A stretch of DNA of 56,035 nt from Sediminibacterium ginsengisoli. Lineage in GTDB: Bacteria > Bacteroidota > Bacteroidia > Chitinophagales > Chitinophagaceae. Where the stretch lies: assembly GCA_945865545.1 (NCBI GenBank), contig CAMBEQ010000013.1, positions 1-56,035 on the forward strand, read 5' to 3'. Below, piece after piece: positions 1 to 7,621 of this stretch. The position numbers and the translations under genes were made by a program. Position 1 is the stretch's first letter; each line of letters starts with the position of its first letter. The notes beneath the pieces were generated by a model that was given only the letters and a program-made list of their open reading frames with translations, did not search any database and was not told the origin of the DNA.

Positions 1-82
1 TTTCTTGTGCCTGCATTTTTTGTGCAACCCCTATAATACAAAAAATGAGCAGTACAATGTATTTTCTATCAATTAATAGCAT
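1..82 (-). CDS. N-terminus of a secreted protein, cut by the window edge
   Basis: A minus-strand frame opens with an ATG at 82-80 and stays open to the window edge. The 27 visible residues begin MLLIDRKYIVLLIFCIIG and continue VAQKMQAQE, which has the form of a signal peptide: a short charged start, a hydrophobic stretch and an AQ/AQE cleavage region typical of Bacteroidota. Nothing of the mature protein is visible, so no function can be given. Confidence is moderate because only the export signal supports it. Confidence 0.5.
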   Translation of the reverse strand, partial: MLLIDRKYIVLLIFCIIGVAQKMQAQE

Positions 83-451
83 TTGCAAAAATATACCTTT
101 ATTATCTTTTCCTATATTTCTTATAAAATAATAACTATTATTAATCAAATAAGATAAATTAATACTATTTGTATACAGAGATGAAAAAACTAAAGTGTTC
201 TTCTTTAATTTGAGCCTAGAAGCTCAAATTACAATAATAGTATAGGTATAAACTATGAATTCGATTTTAGGAACAGCCAAAAATTCGCTTATAAATAGGT
301 TCGGAATTAAAGATAAGTGAATGATTTTCAAATAGATATAGTTGTATTTGAACTTAAAACCTTAGCAAGGAAAAGATCATTAAATAAATTTAAGACGTAA
401 ATTTTTAGTAGCTAATTTATCTTACACAGGGGGGAAAATTAAAGCCAAGTA
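83..451. other. Intergenic stretch with one hairpin, no gene
   Basis: No convincing frame is seen on either strand. The only structure noted is a 10-bp perfect hairpin at 206-231 (TAATTTGAGC, 6-nt loop, GCTCAAATTA) without a T-run, so it is not a clear intrinsic terminator. The stretch is AT-rich. It separates the left-edge gene from blh, both on the minus strand, and could hold the promoter of the left-edge gene. Confidence 0.4.
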
Positions 452-1363
452 TCAGTCTTCTTTCAACTTAATTTTTGTAAAAATTTGTAAATGAGGAAGT
501 GCCAGCACAGATAAGCTAATAAATAGCAGTGTAAAAATACCAGAAGCATCTTTGCTATTTAGTGTTAGGAAGGTTATATACATAAACCCAAACCATGCCA
601 CAATAGAAAAAGGCGCAGCTTTGACTAGTAAGCTGGTCCATCCTTTAAAATCATTAGGCATACTAAAAGTGATTCTTATTTTATCAAATGATAGTAAAGA
701 GTGCCAGAAACCAAAATAAAAGGCAAAACAAAGCCAAAGAGGCATGTACAAGGCAAAAACGATTAAAATAACCTGTTGTAAAAGCGTATAGTAATAATAC
801 TTATTTTTTGAAAAAAAATATTCTTTAAAGAAGAATAAAATAAAGTATACAGCAAACAGACCTATAAGGGTGATAGGATAAATTTTATGCGCAAGCGTAG
901 TCCATTGACTTTCATTAAACGCAGAGCGCTCCATTCTTATAAAAATTTGCAAAGCAAAATTTATATTCTTAGAAAGTAATAACAAAATCCATAGAAGCCC
1001 AATGACAGAATAGGCTATTTTTTGAACAGTATTTTCTGTTTTTCCCAACCAATCAATTTCCCCAAAATGATAAGCAGTTATTAATATAAATATAATTAAA
1101 GCCGCCACAGGGAAAAAGTACCAAACCAATGAATAGGCAATAATATTGGCTATGTATTTTAATAGAAATCTCTTTTGATTGCTTTCTGACTTTTTTAAAT
1201 GTTGATCAATATATAAGTCTAAGGCTCCATGAGGGACTCCAAAAAGAATTAATACAATAATTAAAAATGAAATTTGAGTACTGTTATTTAAAACAAAAAC
1301 AGAATCTATAAGAAATAAAAAAAATGCAAGTAAAATTAAGTACAACCGAAGTTTTATTTGCAT
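452..1363 (-). CDS. blh: Blh/Brp-like beta-carotene 15,15'-dioxygenase
   Basis: A 303-residue, very hydrophobic protein with about seven to eight membrane segments. It carries the Brp/Blh family signature FGVPHGALD (H45), followed by AYHFGEID (H99), FWHSLLSFDK (H221) and ALPHLQIF (H291); these four histidines match the iron ligands of the family. Blh enzymes cleave beta-carotene into two retinals in the membrane and so supply the chromophore of rhodopsins. The gene lies 59 bp downstream of proteorhodopsin on the same strand, the classical pairing, with a terminator hairpin in the gap. No carotenoid synthesis genes lie in this window, so beta-carotene must be made from elsewhere. Confidence 0.93.
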   Translation of the reverse strand: MQIKLRLYLILLAFFLFLIDSVFVLNNSTQISFLIIVLILFGVPHGALDLYIDQHLKKSESNQKRFLLKYIANIIAYSLVWYFFPVAALIIFILITAYHFGEIDWLGKTENTVQKIAYSVIGLLWILLLLSKNINFALQIFIRMERSAFNESQWTTLAHKIYPITLIGLFAVYFILFFFKEYFFSKNKYYYYTLLQQVILIVFALYMPLWLCFAFYFGFWHSLLSFDKIRITFSMPNDFKGWTSLLVKAAPFSIVAWFGFMYITFLTLNSKDASGIFTLLFISLSVLALPHLQIFTKIKLKED

Positions 1364-1378
1364 TTGTATAAATTAAAA

Positions 1379-1405
1379 AAGGGGCAAGTAACCAACTTGC
1401 CCCTT
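1379..1405 (-). terminator. Intrinsic terminator between proteorhodopsin and blh
   Basis: A perfect 11-bp stem (AAGGGGCAAGT / ACTTGCCCCTT) with a 5-nt loop lies in the 59-bp gap between the two genes. On the minus strand the stem is followed by a T-run, so it is an intrinsic terminator for the rhodopsin transcript. It lies upstream of blh, so blh must be reached by read-through or have its own promoter. Confidence 0.85.
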
Positions 1406-1422
1406 AAAGTTATTTGATAAAA

Positions 1423-2145
1423 TTAAGCAGCTTTTCTACTTAAGCTATAAATAACCAAACCAAAACCGATTTTATTGATTGCATCACCAATATTGTATAT
1501 AACATCCATGTTTAATCCAATATTAGCAAAGCCAGCATACCATTGTCCTTCAGCTGTTCCGATTAAATATCCTAGAGGATAAATAGCCCAACCAACTAAT
1601 ACGAACCAACCAAGTGCTGAGTTCGCAGATGCTACTGCAGTTCCAGCTCCAGTTGCTAATTTCTTAACATCTCCTAACCATACTTCATACACAATGTAGA
1701 AGTATGCAATAGCACTTATAGTTCCCCATAATGTAGCTTGAGCAGGGGCAACTGCCTCTCCCCAATAACCTGTAACTAACATTACAACAGAAGCTAAAAT
1801 CATTTTCCATAATAAACTTGTAGTACCACCAGCCTTTTTAGTGATTAAATAGAATTCAACGCACATTAAAGGCACAGTTAATAACCAGTCTACGTAACGG
1901 AAAAAAGTTGGACTATCATGTGTTTCTGCATAATATCCACGCATGTAGTAGTAGTGAACAGCTGCAATAAAAGTGATTAACCCTGATACAAGTACAGAGG
2001 TTCTCCACTCTTTGCTAGTGTTGTTCAATTCTAAAAAGAAAAATACCGCTGCGGCCATCATAGCCATTGTGCCAACAAAGAACGTGAAAGACACATAGTC
2101 AGTCTTTGCAATCGCCATTGTCGCATCAAGAAGAAATAAATCCAT
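1423..2145 (-). CDS. Proteorhodopsin, green-tuned light-driven proton pump
   Basis: A 240-residue microbial rhodopsin with seven membrane helices. Helix C reads RYVDWLLTVPLMCVEFYL and gives the DTE pump motif: D86 (Schiff-base counter-ion), T90 and E97 (proton donor). The tuning residue is M94, expected in green-absorbing pumps; blue ones have Gln. Helix G has the retinal lysine K225 in DAINKIGFG. H64 in AAVHYYYMRG matches the His that pairs with the counter-ion in proteorhodopsin. It should move protons out of the cell in light. NQ-type sodium pump and NTQ-type chloride pump motifs are absent. It is upstream of blh, with a terminator between. Confidence 0.97.
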   Translation of the reverse strand: MDLFLLDATMAIAKTDYVSFTFFVGTMAMMAAAVFFFLELNNTSKEWRTSVLVSGLITFIAAVHYYYMRGYYAETHDSPTFFRYVDWLLTVPLMCVEFYLITKKAGGTTSLLWKMILASVVMLVTGYWGEAVAPAQATLWGTISAIAYFYIVYEVWLGDVKKLATGAGTAVASANSALGWFVLVGWAIYPLGYLIGTAEGQWYAGFANIGLNMDVIYNIGDAINKIGFGLVIYSLSRKAA

Positions 2146-2201
2146 ATGTTTGAGTTTTGGTGAACGTTTTATTCACAACTTTCTACATTTCATAATGGCT
2201 A

Positions 2202-2225
2202 TTTATGTGCACTAATCCACATAAA
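2202..2225 (-). promoter_or_regulatory. Hairpin in the upstream region of proteorhodopsin
   Basis: An 8-bp inverted repeat (TTTATGTG / CACATAAA, 8-nt spacer) lies 57 bp upstream of the rhodopsin start codon. It could be a 5' leader hairpin or an operator. No T-run follows. No clear TAnnTTTG box was found nearby, so its role is unknown. Confidence 0.3.
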
Positions 2226-2577
2226 ACAATGCAATAGAAATTCAATCGTTGTGAAAGGAAAGTTATATAAATATTGTTAAATTATTTACATAAAATGTTA
2301 TAAAAAAATAAAAATTTGATTTAAAAACCTATTTTGTTTAATAAATAGATTTAAAAAATGAGCAAAAAATAAACAAAAAATAAGCTGGCTACCAAGTAAA
2401 AATTAAACAAAAGCTGCTATATCCTATTAATAGATAACTTAGCCATCGTAATTATAATAAAATGCTCATTATCGTTTTCTTTTTGTTGCTACCTTGGTTT
2501 ACGTCACTCATTTTTCATGCTTTTTGTATACACAGATATGCTTCTCATAAAATGAATGAAAAAAGTACTCTATTCTA
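2226..2577. other. Divergent intergenic region between proteorhodopsin and alkB-like gene
   Basis: With the hairpin at 2202-2225, this is a very AT-rich gap between divergent genes and must contain the rhodopsin promoter (minus) and the alkB-like promoter (plus). No convincing Bacteroidota -7 box (TAnnTTTG) is seen for either, and no open frame is supported. Confidence 0.4.
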
Positions 2578-3177
2578 ATGACCATGAATCCTCCCAATAT
2601 TTTAAATCAGGACGGAATAGCAATATACCATGAGCAAGTAATATCCGATGAACAAACAAAGCAATTGTATGATGATCTTTTGAATAATATCAATTGGGAA
2701 AATGAAAGAATTATCATGTTTGGAAAAGAGATAATTACAAAACGAAAAGTAGCATTCTATAGTGATTCTTCAATAGCTTACAGGTATTCAAGCAAAACTA
2801 AAATAGGCTTGCCCTGGAAGGATACACTTATTAAACTTAAAAATTTAGTTGAATCTATTACTAAAGAATCCTACAATGCCTGTTTGTTAAATTTGTACCA
2901 TAACGGTGAAGAATCGATGGGATGGCATTCTGACAATGAAAAAGAAATTGTGACTAATAGCTCTATTGCCTCTTTAAGTATTGGCGCTTCCAGAAAGTTC
3001 TCCTTTAAACATAAAGCAACCAAAGAAACCATATCTATTCAACTTGGAAACGGATCTCTACTAGAAATGAAAGGAACCATTCAGTCACACTGGTGGCATG
3101 CACTCACGAAATCAAAGAAAGTCACCGAGCCTAGAATTAATTTAACTTTTAGGCAAATGCATACCAAAAAAGATTAA
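2578..3177 (+). CDS. AlkB-like 2-oxoglutarate/Fe(II) dioxygenase
   Basis: A 199-residue protein of the AlkB fold. The iron ligands are H117 and D119 (MGWHSDNE) and H174 (SHWWHALTK); R186 and R192 (RINLTFR) bind 2-oxoglutarate. The SHWWHAL and RINLTFRQ segments resemble the ALKBH2-like group, which repairs alkylated DNA bases by oxidative demethylation. The family and cofactor are clear; the exact substrate is inferred. A second ATG at 2584 is an alternative start. The stop codon directly abuts the start of the DUF2256 gene, so the two are probably co-transcribed. Confidence 0.9.
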   Translation: MTMNPPNILNQDGIAIYHEQVISDEQTKQLYDDLLNNINWENERIIMFGKEIITKRKVAFYSDSSIAYRYSSKTKIGLPWKDTLIKLKNLVESITKESYNACLLNLYHNGEESMGWHSDNEKEIVTNSSIASLSIGASRKFSFKHKATKETISIQLGNGSLLEMKGTIQSHWWHALTKSKKVTEPRINLTFRQMHTKKD

Positions 3178-3348
3178 ATGAAAAATAGTAAAAATAAAAT
3201 AGTTAAGAAAGGCGATTTACCCTCAAAAATATGTGTTTATTGTAATCGCGAATTTACTTGGCGGAAAAAGTGGGCACAAAATTGGGAAGATGTTTTGTAT
3301 TGTAGTGAAGCCTGTAAAAAGAAGAAATTTACGCCTACAATAAATTAA
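3178..3348 (+). CDS. DUF2256 small zinc-finger-like protein
   Basis: A 56-residue frame starts on the base after the alkB-like stop codon. The sequence contains KICVYCNREFTWRKKW and later LYCSEACKKK, so four cysteines in CxxC and CxxxC pairs around a conserved WRKKW core. This is the DUF2256 pattern, and the cysteines probably hold a zinc ion. In other bacteria DUF2256 genes often lie near photolyase/cryptochrome genes; none is in this window. Its stop is 2 bp from the stop of the convergent DUF2805 gene. Confidence 0.85.
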   Translation: MKNSKNKIVKKGDLPSKICVYCNREFTWRKKWAQNWEDVLYCSEACKKKKFTPTIN

Positions 3349-3350
3349 AC

Positions 3351-3620
3351 TTAACGTTTACTAATCTTATTCATTGAAATTGCTTTTTGCCTTGAACATT
3401 TAAACCGCTTAATTTCGGCAGTTCTTTTCATTAAATGTTTCTGACTCACCCCGCTATTTACACGCTTACGCCAAAGATTAAAGCTATTGCGTTTTAATTC
3501 GGAGCGCATCAATTTAATGGTAGCTGCTTCAGACATACCAAACTGCATGGTGATTGCCTCAAAAGGCGTTCGATCCTCCCAAGCCATTTCAATGATTCTG
3601 TCAATGTCTATCCTTTCCAT
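3351..3620 (-). CDS. DUF2805 (TIGR03643) family protein
   Basis: An 89-residue basic protein beginning MERIDIDRIIEMAWEDRTP and continuing FEAITMQFGMSEAATIKLMRSEL, then SFNLWRKRV and KH. This matches the TIGR03643/DUF2805 family, small proteins with a predicted helix-turn-helix-like N-terminal part and no established function. The family is often linked to photolyase genes in Bacteroidota and Proteobacteria (recalled, not checked). Here it converges on the DUF2256 gene with 2 bp between stops, so the grouping of alkB, DUF2256 and DUF2805 is tight. Confidence 0.85.
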   Translation of the reverse strand: MERIDIDRIIEMAWEDRTPFEAITMQFGMSEAATIKLMRSELKRNSFNLWRKRVNSGVSQKHLMKRTAEIKRFKCSRQKAISMNKISKR

Positions 3621-3683
3621 ATTACTAAATTAAGATTTTATTGACGCTATCCATAAATTTATAAAATGAGCTTAATAGTAAAA

Positions 3684-3780
3684 AGAAAATTAAGACCTTG
3701 ATTTGTAATGTTTTGCACTATCCTAAAATCGAAATTAACTAATTTCAAGCGAGTTAAGGGGGTATTTTACTCACGCAGGG
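3684..3780 (-). repeat. tRNA-3'-half repeat family, right-part fragment (copy 1)
   Basis: Only the right part of the family is present: a GAAAATTAAGACCTTGATTT-like segment, matching the middle of the copy near 44.1 kb, and the conserved right end AAGGGGGTATTTTACTCACG. The tRNA-like and hairpin parts are missing. Confidence 0.6.
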
Positions 3781-3975
3781 ATCCACTTTACATTCTTGAT
3801 AAATTTAAGAAGTATAATATATCAAATTTATTTACTTACTTTAAGGAAGTAAACAGCTTAACCTTTTGCAATTCTAACGCAACAGTTCTATTTACAATTC
3901 TTGTAATCACTATCATTCCTTAAAATCTTATTTTATCATTTAGATAGACAATAATCTATTTTAAAATCAACTCGT

Positions 3976-4725
3976 ATGAAAAAAATCACAATCTTATTAA
4001 TGGGTATTTTGATAACATTTGTTACGATAGCCCAAAGTAAAACAGCCACTTGGAAATATGCAACCATGGATTTTATCAAAACTACTCCAGATGGCAATTA
4101 TGATCAATACCTAAAAGAAAAATGGTCGGTTTTAGCTCAAAAGCGTTTGAACAATGGAACTATTTTGGGTTGGGATGTATGGGGTGTTGGACATACTAAT
4201 ACTGAATCTAAATATGATTTAGTGATCATTACATTTTATAGTGTATTAGACAGTATGTCTAAAGGAGCGGGTATCAAAAGAATTGGTAACTATACCGACT
4301 TAGACGAAGAAGCCATTATGGATAAAATAGATCAAACTAGAAAAGTGGTTGGTACTTCAGTATTAGTGAATAAGCATGGCTGGTCCATGATTGATACCAC
4401 AGCTAAGTTTGCCAATTTCAATTATCTTAAAATTAATGCTGGCAGCGGTGACGAATACGAAAAATTAGTAGCTAAAATTAATGTAGCCAATAAAAATAAT
4501 AAGGCTGTGGGTTTCACGCTTGCTAAGAGAATTGATGTGATGGGCGAAGATATTATGTGGAATTATGGTGGTGCCTATTTTTACAGTACCTATAATGACA
4601 TGATGGAGTCAAGAGCTGAAACCAATCCTCCAAATGCTGATCAACCAAAATTAGCTTCATTAAGAACTATAAAAAGAAGCGAGGTTTTATACAATAAATA
4701 TTCATTGCGCAAAAAAACCAACTAG
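3976..4725 (+). CDS. Exported protein of unknown function
   Basis: A 249-residue protein with a clear signal peptide (MKKITILLMGILITFVTIAQ). I do not recognise a domain. The mature part is soluble-looking, rich in Lys, Asp and aromatic residues, with no cysteines and no obvious metal motif. Segments such as GTILGWDVWGVGHTN and KAVGFTLAKRID suggest a compact alpha/beta fold, possibly dimeric alpha-beta barrel-like, but this is a guess. It stands alone and is followed 34 bp downstream by a strong intrinsic terminator. The start is well supported by the signal peptide. Confidence 0.8.
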   Translation: MKKITILLMGILITFVTIAQSKTATWKYATMDFIKTTPDGNYDQYLKEKWSVLAQKRLNNGTILGWDVWGVGHTNTESKYDLVIITFYSVLDSMSKGAGIKRIGNYTDLDEEAIMDKIDQTRKVVGTSVLVNKHGWSMIDTTAKFANFNYLKINAGSGDEYEKLVAKINVANKNNKAVGFTLAKRIDVMGEDIMWNYGGAYFYSTYNDMMESRAETNPPNADQPKLASLRTIKRSEVLYNKYSLRKKTN

Positions 4726-4759
4726 TAAAATAGGTTTTTTTATAAATCGTATTCCTCTC

Positions 4760-4791
4760 AAGAGGCAACTTTTATTAGTTGCCTCTTTTTT
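4760..4791 (+). terminator. Intrinsic terminator after the exported unknown protein
   Basis: A perfect 10-bp stem (AAGAGGCAAC / GTTGCCTCTT) with an 8-nt loop is followed by a T-run on the plus strand, 34 bp after the stop codon at 4725. Confidence 0.85.
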
Positions 4792-4897
4792 ATGATCAGA
4801 AAATTATGGCCTAGAACTGAAATAGTAAAAGTTATCAAAAACAGAATTTGCCCAATTTTAAAGGACCGAGAGGGTATTTATCTAAGCAGTGCAAGCT

Positions 4898-7519
4898 TTA
4901 ATTATTTAAATAAGGGGATATGCCATTAACAACAATAAAGGGTTGTTCAAAATGTTCTGTGGGAGAAGTAGCCATTAAAGTATATTTCCCTGCGTCTATA
5001 AACTTGTCATATTCTATAAAATAAGGCTCATCGCTTTCTTTTTTGCTTAATACCAAATTCCAACGATAGGTATTAAATCCTGGCTTCCCTTCAAAATTAA
5101 TTTTCCAAATTTCCTTATTTGCTTTGTCACGAATGGAAAGTGTTATGGATTGTAATTGAGCAAGCCAAAATGTAAAATCAACTTTTTCAATACTTTTTTG
5201 TAAAGCCTCTCCTCCATTTGAATTAAACCAAGGTCTTCTTAAAGTATCTATTTCAAAAAAATGATTCTTTGCTTTAAATAATGGACTACGCACAAATTGC
5301 TGAATCGGCTTAAGGCTTGTCTTGTATAGGCCGCGTCCGTGTGTAGCCACCACTAAATCCATCGTTGGTATATGAATCTCTAAATCCGCAACAGCTGTTT
5401 GTGGAAAGTTATTTCCCAACAAAGACCAGTTGATGCCTCTATTCAATGATACAAATACGCCTCTTAATCCACCTGCATATAAAATGTTTTCATTGGTAGG
5501 ATCTTCTTTGATTACATTAAATGGTTCATCAGGAAGTCCATTGGTTATACTTTTCCAATGAGCTCCATAATCTTCTGAAACATAAATATAACTATGCAAA
5601 TCATCATTGTTGATACCAGTCATACTTAGATACACCCTTGAAATTTTAAAGCGAGAAGCAGCAATGCTTCGAATGTAATGATTGGCAAGTCCAGAGGATA
5701 ATTCTTCCCAATGCATCCCATCATTTTTGGAAACCCAAAATGCTCCCTTATCTGTACCCACAAACAATAAGCCTTTTTTAATAGGAGATTCTACCAAGGC
5801 TCCGGCAGCATTTGACATTTTATCCTGATTGGATGAAATAGCAATGTTTGGACTAATGGCTTTCCAGGTATCTCCGCGATTAGTCGTTTTAAAAATATAA
5901 TTACCCCCATGATACAAAGTCTTGTTTTGGTATGCAGATATAAAATAGGGAGTAGTGTAATTATACTTTAGAGTATCCTGTATCGACTTTGGTAATGTAG
6001 GTTTTATAGCAACAGTTTTATCTTTGGCTTTATCTAATCTTATGGCATCTCCATATTGTTGACTATAATAAACTATATTTTTATTAAGTGGATCTACTTG
6101 GGTTACACAACCATCTCCCCCATCCCAAGGATCAATCCAAAGATATTTCCAGGGATCATTGTATTGTGTATTTAATTCTTTAGCAGGGCCGTATACCGTT
6201 GCATCATCCTGCGTTCCTCCATAGATGGTATAACTAGAAGAATCAATGGTGATGTCATAAAATTCACCTGTTGGGATATTATTATAATGCATCCAGGATA
6301 ATCCTTTGTCCATACTCACATACAATCCTCCATCATTTCCTAAAGCCAAATGCTTGGGATTATTGGGATTAACCCATAATTCAGTTTGATCTAAATGCAG
6401 TCCCTGTGCGAGACTTGGTGTCATATGATTTACTTTCCCTCCAATAAATGAAAATGTTTTTCCGCCATCTTTGCTATGCGCAAGTCTTATACCTAAACAA
6501 TATACCTCATCATCATCTTTAGGGTTGACATATACATTAGTAAAATACCAGCCATACAAAGAAAATATTTTAAAGGGACCATTATGTGTTTTTGTCCAAG
6601 TAAGCCCGCCATCTAATGTTTTATAAAGTTCCGCAGCTTTCTCTTTTGCATTACTGAGATTATCAACAAGTGCATACGCTTTCGCTGGATTGGTAAAAGA
6701 AACTGAAACACTTATTCTTCCTACATGAGGCCCGCTTGGTAATCCATTTATACATGGCTCCCATGTTTTACCTGCATCAGTACTTTTATAAACACCACTC
6801 TGTTCCCCACTTATGCCTGGATAAACTTCCCATAAAGTAGTATACATTATTTGTGGATTAGAAGGAGAAATAACAATGTCATTTCCGCCAGTCCTATCAT
6901 TTATATATAATACCTGCTCCCATGTTTTTCCGCCGTCTTCTGTTCTGTACAAACCTCTATTTTTATTTTTGGTCCATAAATGTCCGATAACAGAAACTAA
7001 AACAATATTGGGATTTTGAGGGTGAACTGCAATCTCAGCTATAGACCAGGAATCATCTAATCCAATATGCTGCCATGTTTTACCTGCATCAGATGAACGA
7101 TACATTCCAGTACCTGGTAAAGTAAAATTTCGAGGTTTTTTTAGATGCTCCCCTGTACCAATATATAATATATTAGAATTAGAAGGCGCGATAGCAAAAT
7201 CGCCAATACTATAACTTGCTTGGTTTTCAAAAATTGAATGCCAATTAAGCCCATTGTCAATTGTTTTCCAAAGCCCGCCTGAGCCAAACCCCACATACAT
7301 GGTTCCAGGGTTGGCCGTATCCACTTGTACAACGTCGGCCCTGGCGCTATTCACAGTAGGTCCTAATGCAATCCAATTCAAATTGAACTGGGTTGCCTCT
7401 TTCATCTTTTGATACGTTTGAAAAGAATTTATTAAAGGCGAAGGCTCCTGCTGTGCAAAAGAATTTAGTAAAAAACAAAATAAAGCAATACTGGTAGTAA
7501 AAATTAATTTAGACATCAT
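4898..7519 (-). CDS. Secreted BNR/Asp-box beta-propeller protein (sortilin/VPS10-like)
   Basis: An 873-residue protein with a signal peptide ending near SFAQQ. At least ten Asp-box motifs of the S/T-x-D-x-G-x-T-W type are spread from about residue 85 to 720: SSDAGKTW, TEDGGKTW, STDAGKTW, TLDGGLTW, SKDGGKTF, SMDKGLSW and others. Such repeats form beta-propellers as in sialidase-fold and sortilin proteins. No sialidase active-site set is recognised, so an enzymatic role cannot be claimed. It is the last gene after the DUF1549, DUF1501 and cytochrome-LRR genes on the same strand, 102 bp from the nearest. It has a paralogue at 23304-26489. Confidence 0.88.
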   Translation of the reverse strand: MMSKLIFTTSIALFCFLLNSFAQQEPSPLINSFQTYQKMKEATQFNLNWIALGPTVNSARADVVQVDTANPGTMYVGFGSGGLWKTIDNGLNWHSIFENQASYSIGDFAIAPSNSNILYIGTGEHLKKPRNFTLPGTGMYRSSDAGKTWQHIGLDDSWSIAEIAVHPQNPNIVLVSVIGHLWTKNKNRGLYRTEDGGKTWEQVLYINDRTGGNDIVISPSNPQIMYTTLWEVYPGISGEQSGVYKSTDAGKTWEPCINGLPSGPHVGRISVSVSFTNPAKAYALVDNLSNAKEKAAELYKTLDGGLTWTKTHNGPFKIFSLYGWYFTNVYVNPKDDDEVYCLGIRLAHSKDGGKTFSFIGGKVNHMTPSLAQGLHLDQTELWVNPNNPKHLALGNDGGLYVSMDKGLSWMHYNNIPTGEFYDITIDSSSYTIYGGTQDDATVYGPAKELNTQYNDPWKYLWIDPWDGGDGCVTQVDPLNKNIVYYSQQYGDAIRLDKAKDKTVAIKPTLPKSIQDTLKYNYTTPYFISAYQNKTLYHGGNYIFKTTNRGDTWKAISPNIAISSNQDKMSNAAGALVESPIKKGLLFVGTDKGAFWVSKNDGMHWEELSSGLANHYIRSIAASRFKISRVYLSMTGINNDDLHSYIYVSEDYGAHWKSITNGLPDEPFNVIKEDPTNENILYAGGLRGVFVSLNRGINWSLLGNNFPQTAVADLEIHIPTMDLVVATHGRGLYKTSLKPIQQFVRSPLFKAKNHFFEIDTLRRPWFNSNGGEALQKSIEKVDFTFWLAQLQSITLSIRDKANKEIWKINFEGKPGFNTYRWNLVLSKKESDEPYFIEYDKFIDAGKYTLMATSPTEHFEQPFIVVNGISPYLNN

Positions 7520-7621
7520 TCAATTATTTTAAAAACATAAGTCAATATTTTTATTTCGAAATTACTCTTGTAAGTTCCAATAAAATTCTTATATCAAACT
7601 AAAAAACATATTTACTAATTA

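Noticed and set aside
206..231. Terminator for the blh transcript
   Set aside because: The hairpin is perfect but lacks a T-run and lies more than 200 bp after the blh stop codon.
3708..3923. 71-codon plus-strand frame
   Set aside because: It lies largely inside repeat copy 1, has no RBS or domain, and its composition is not protein-like.
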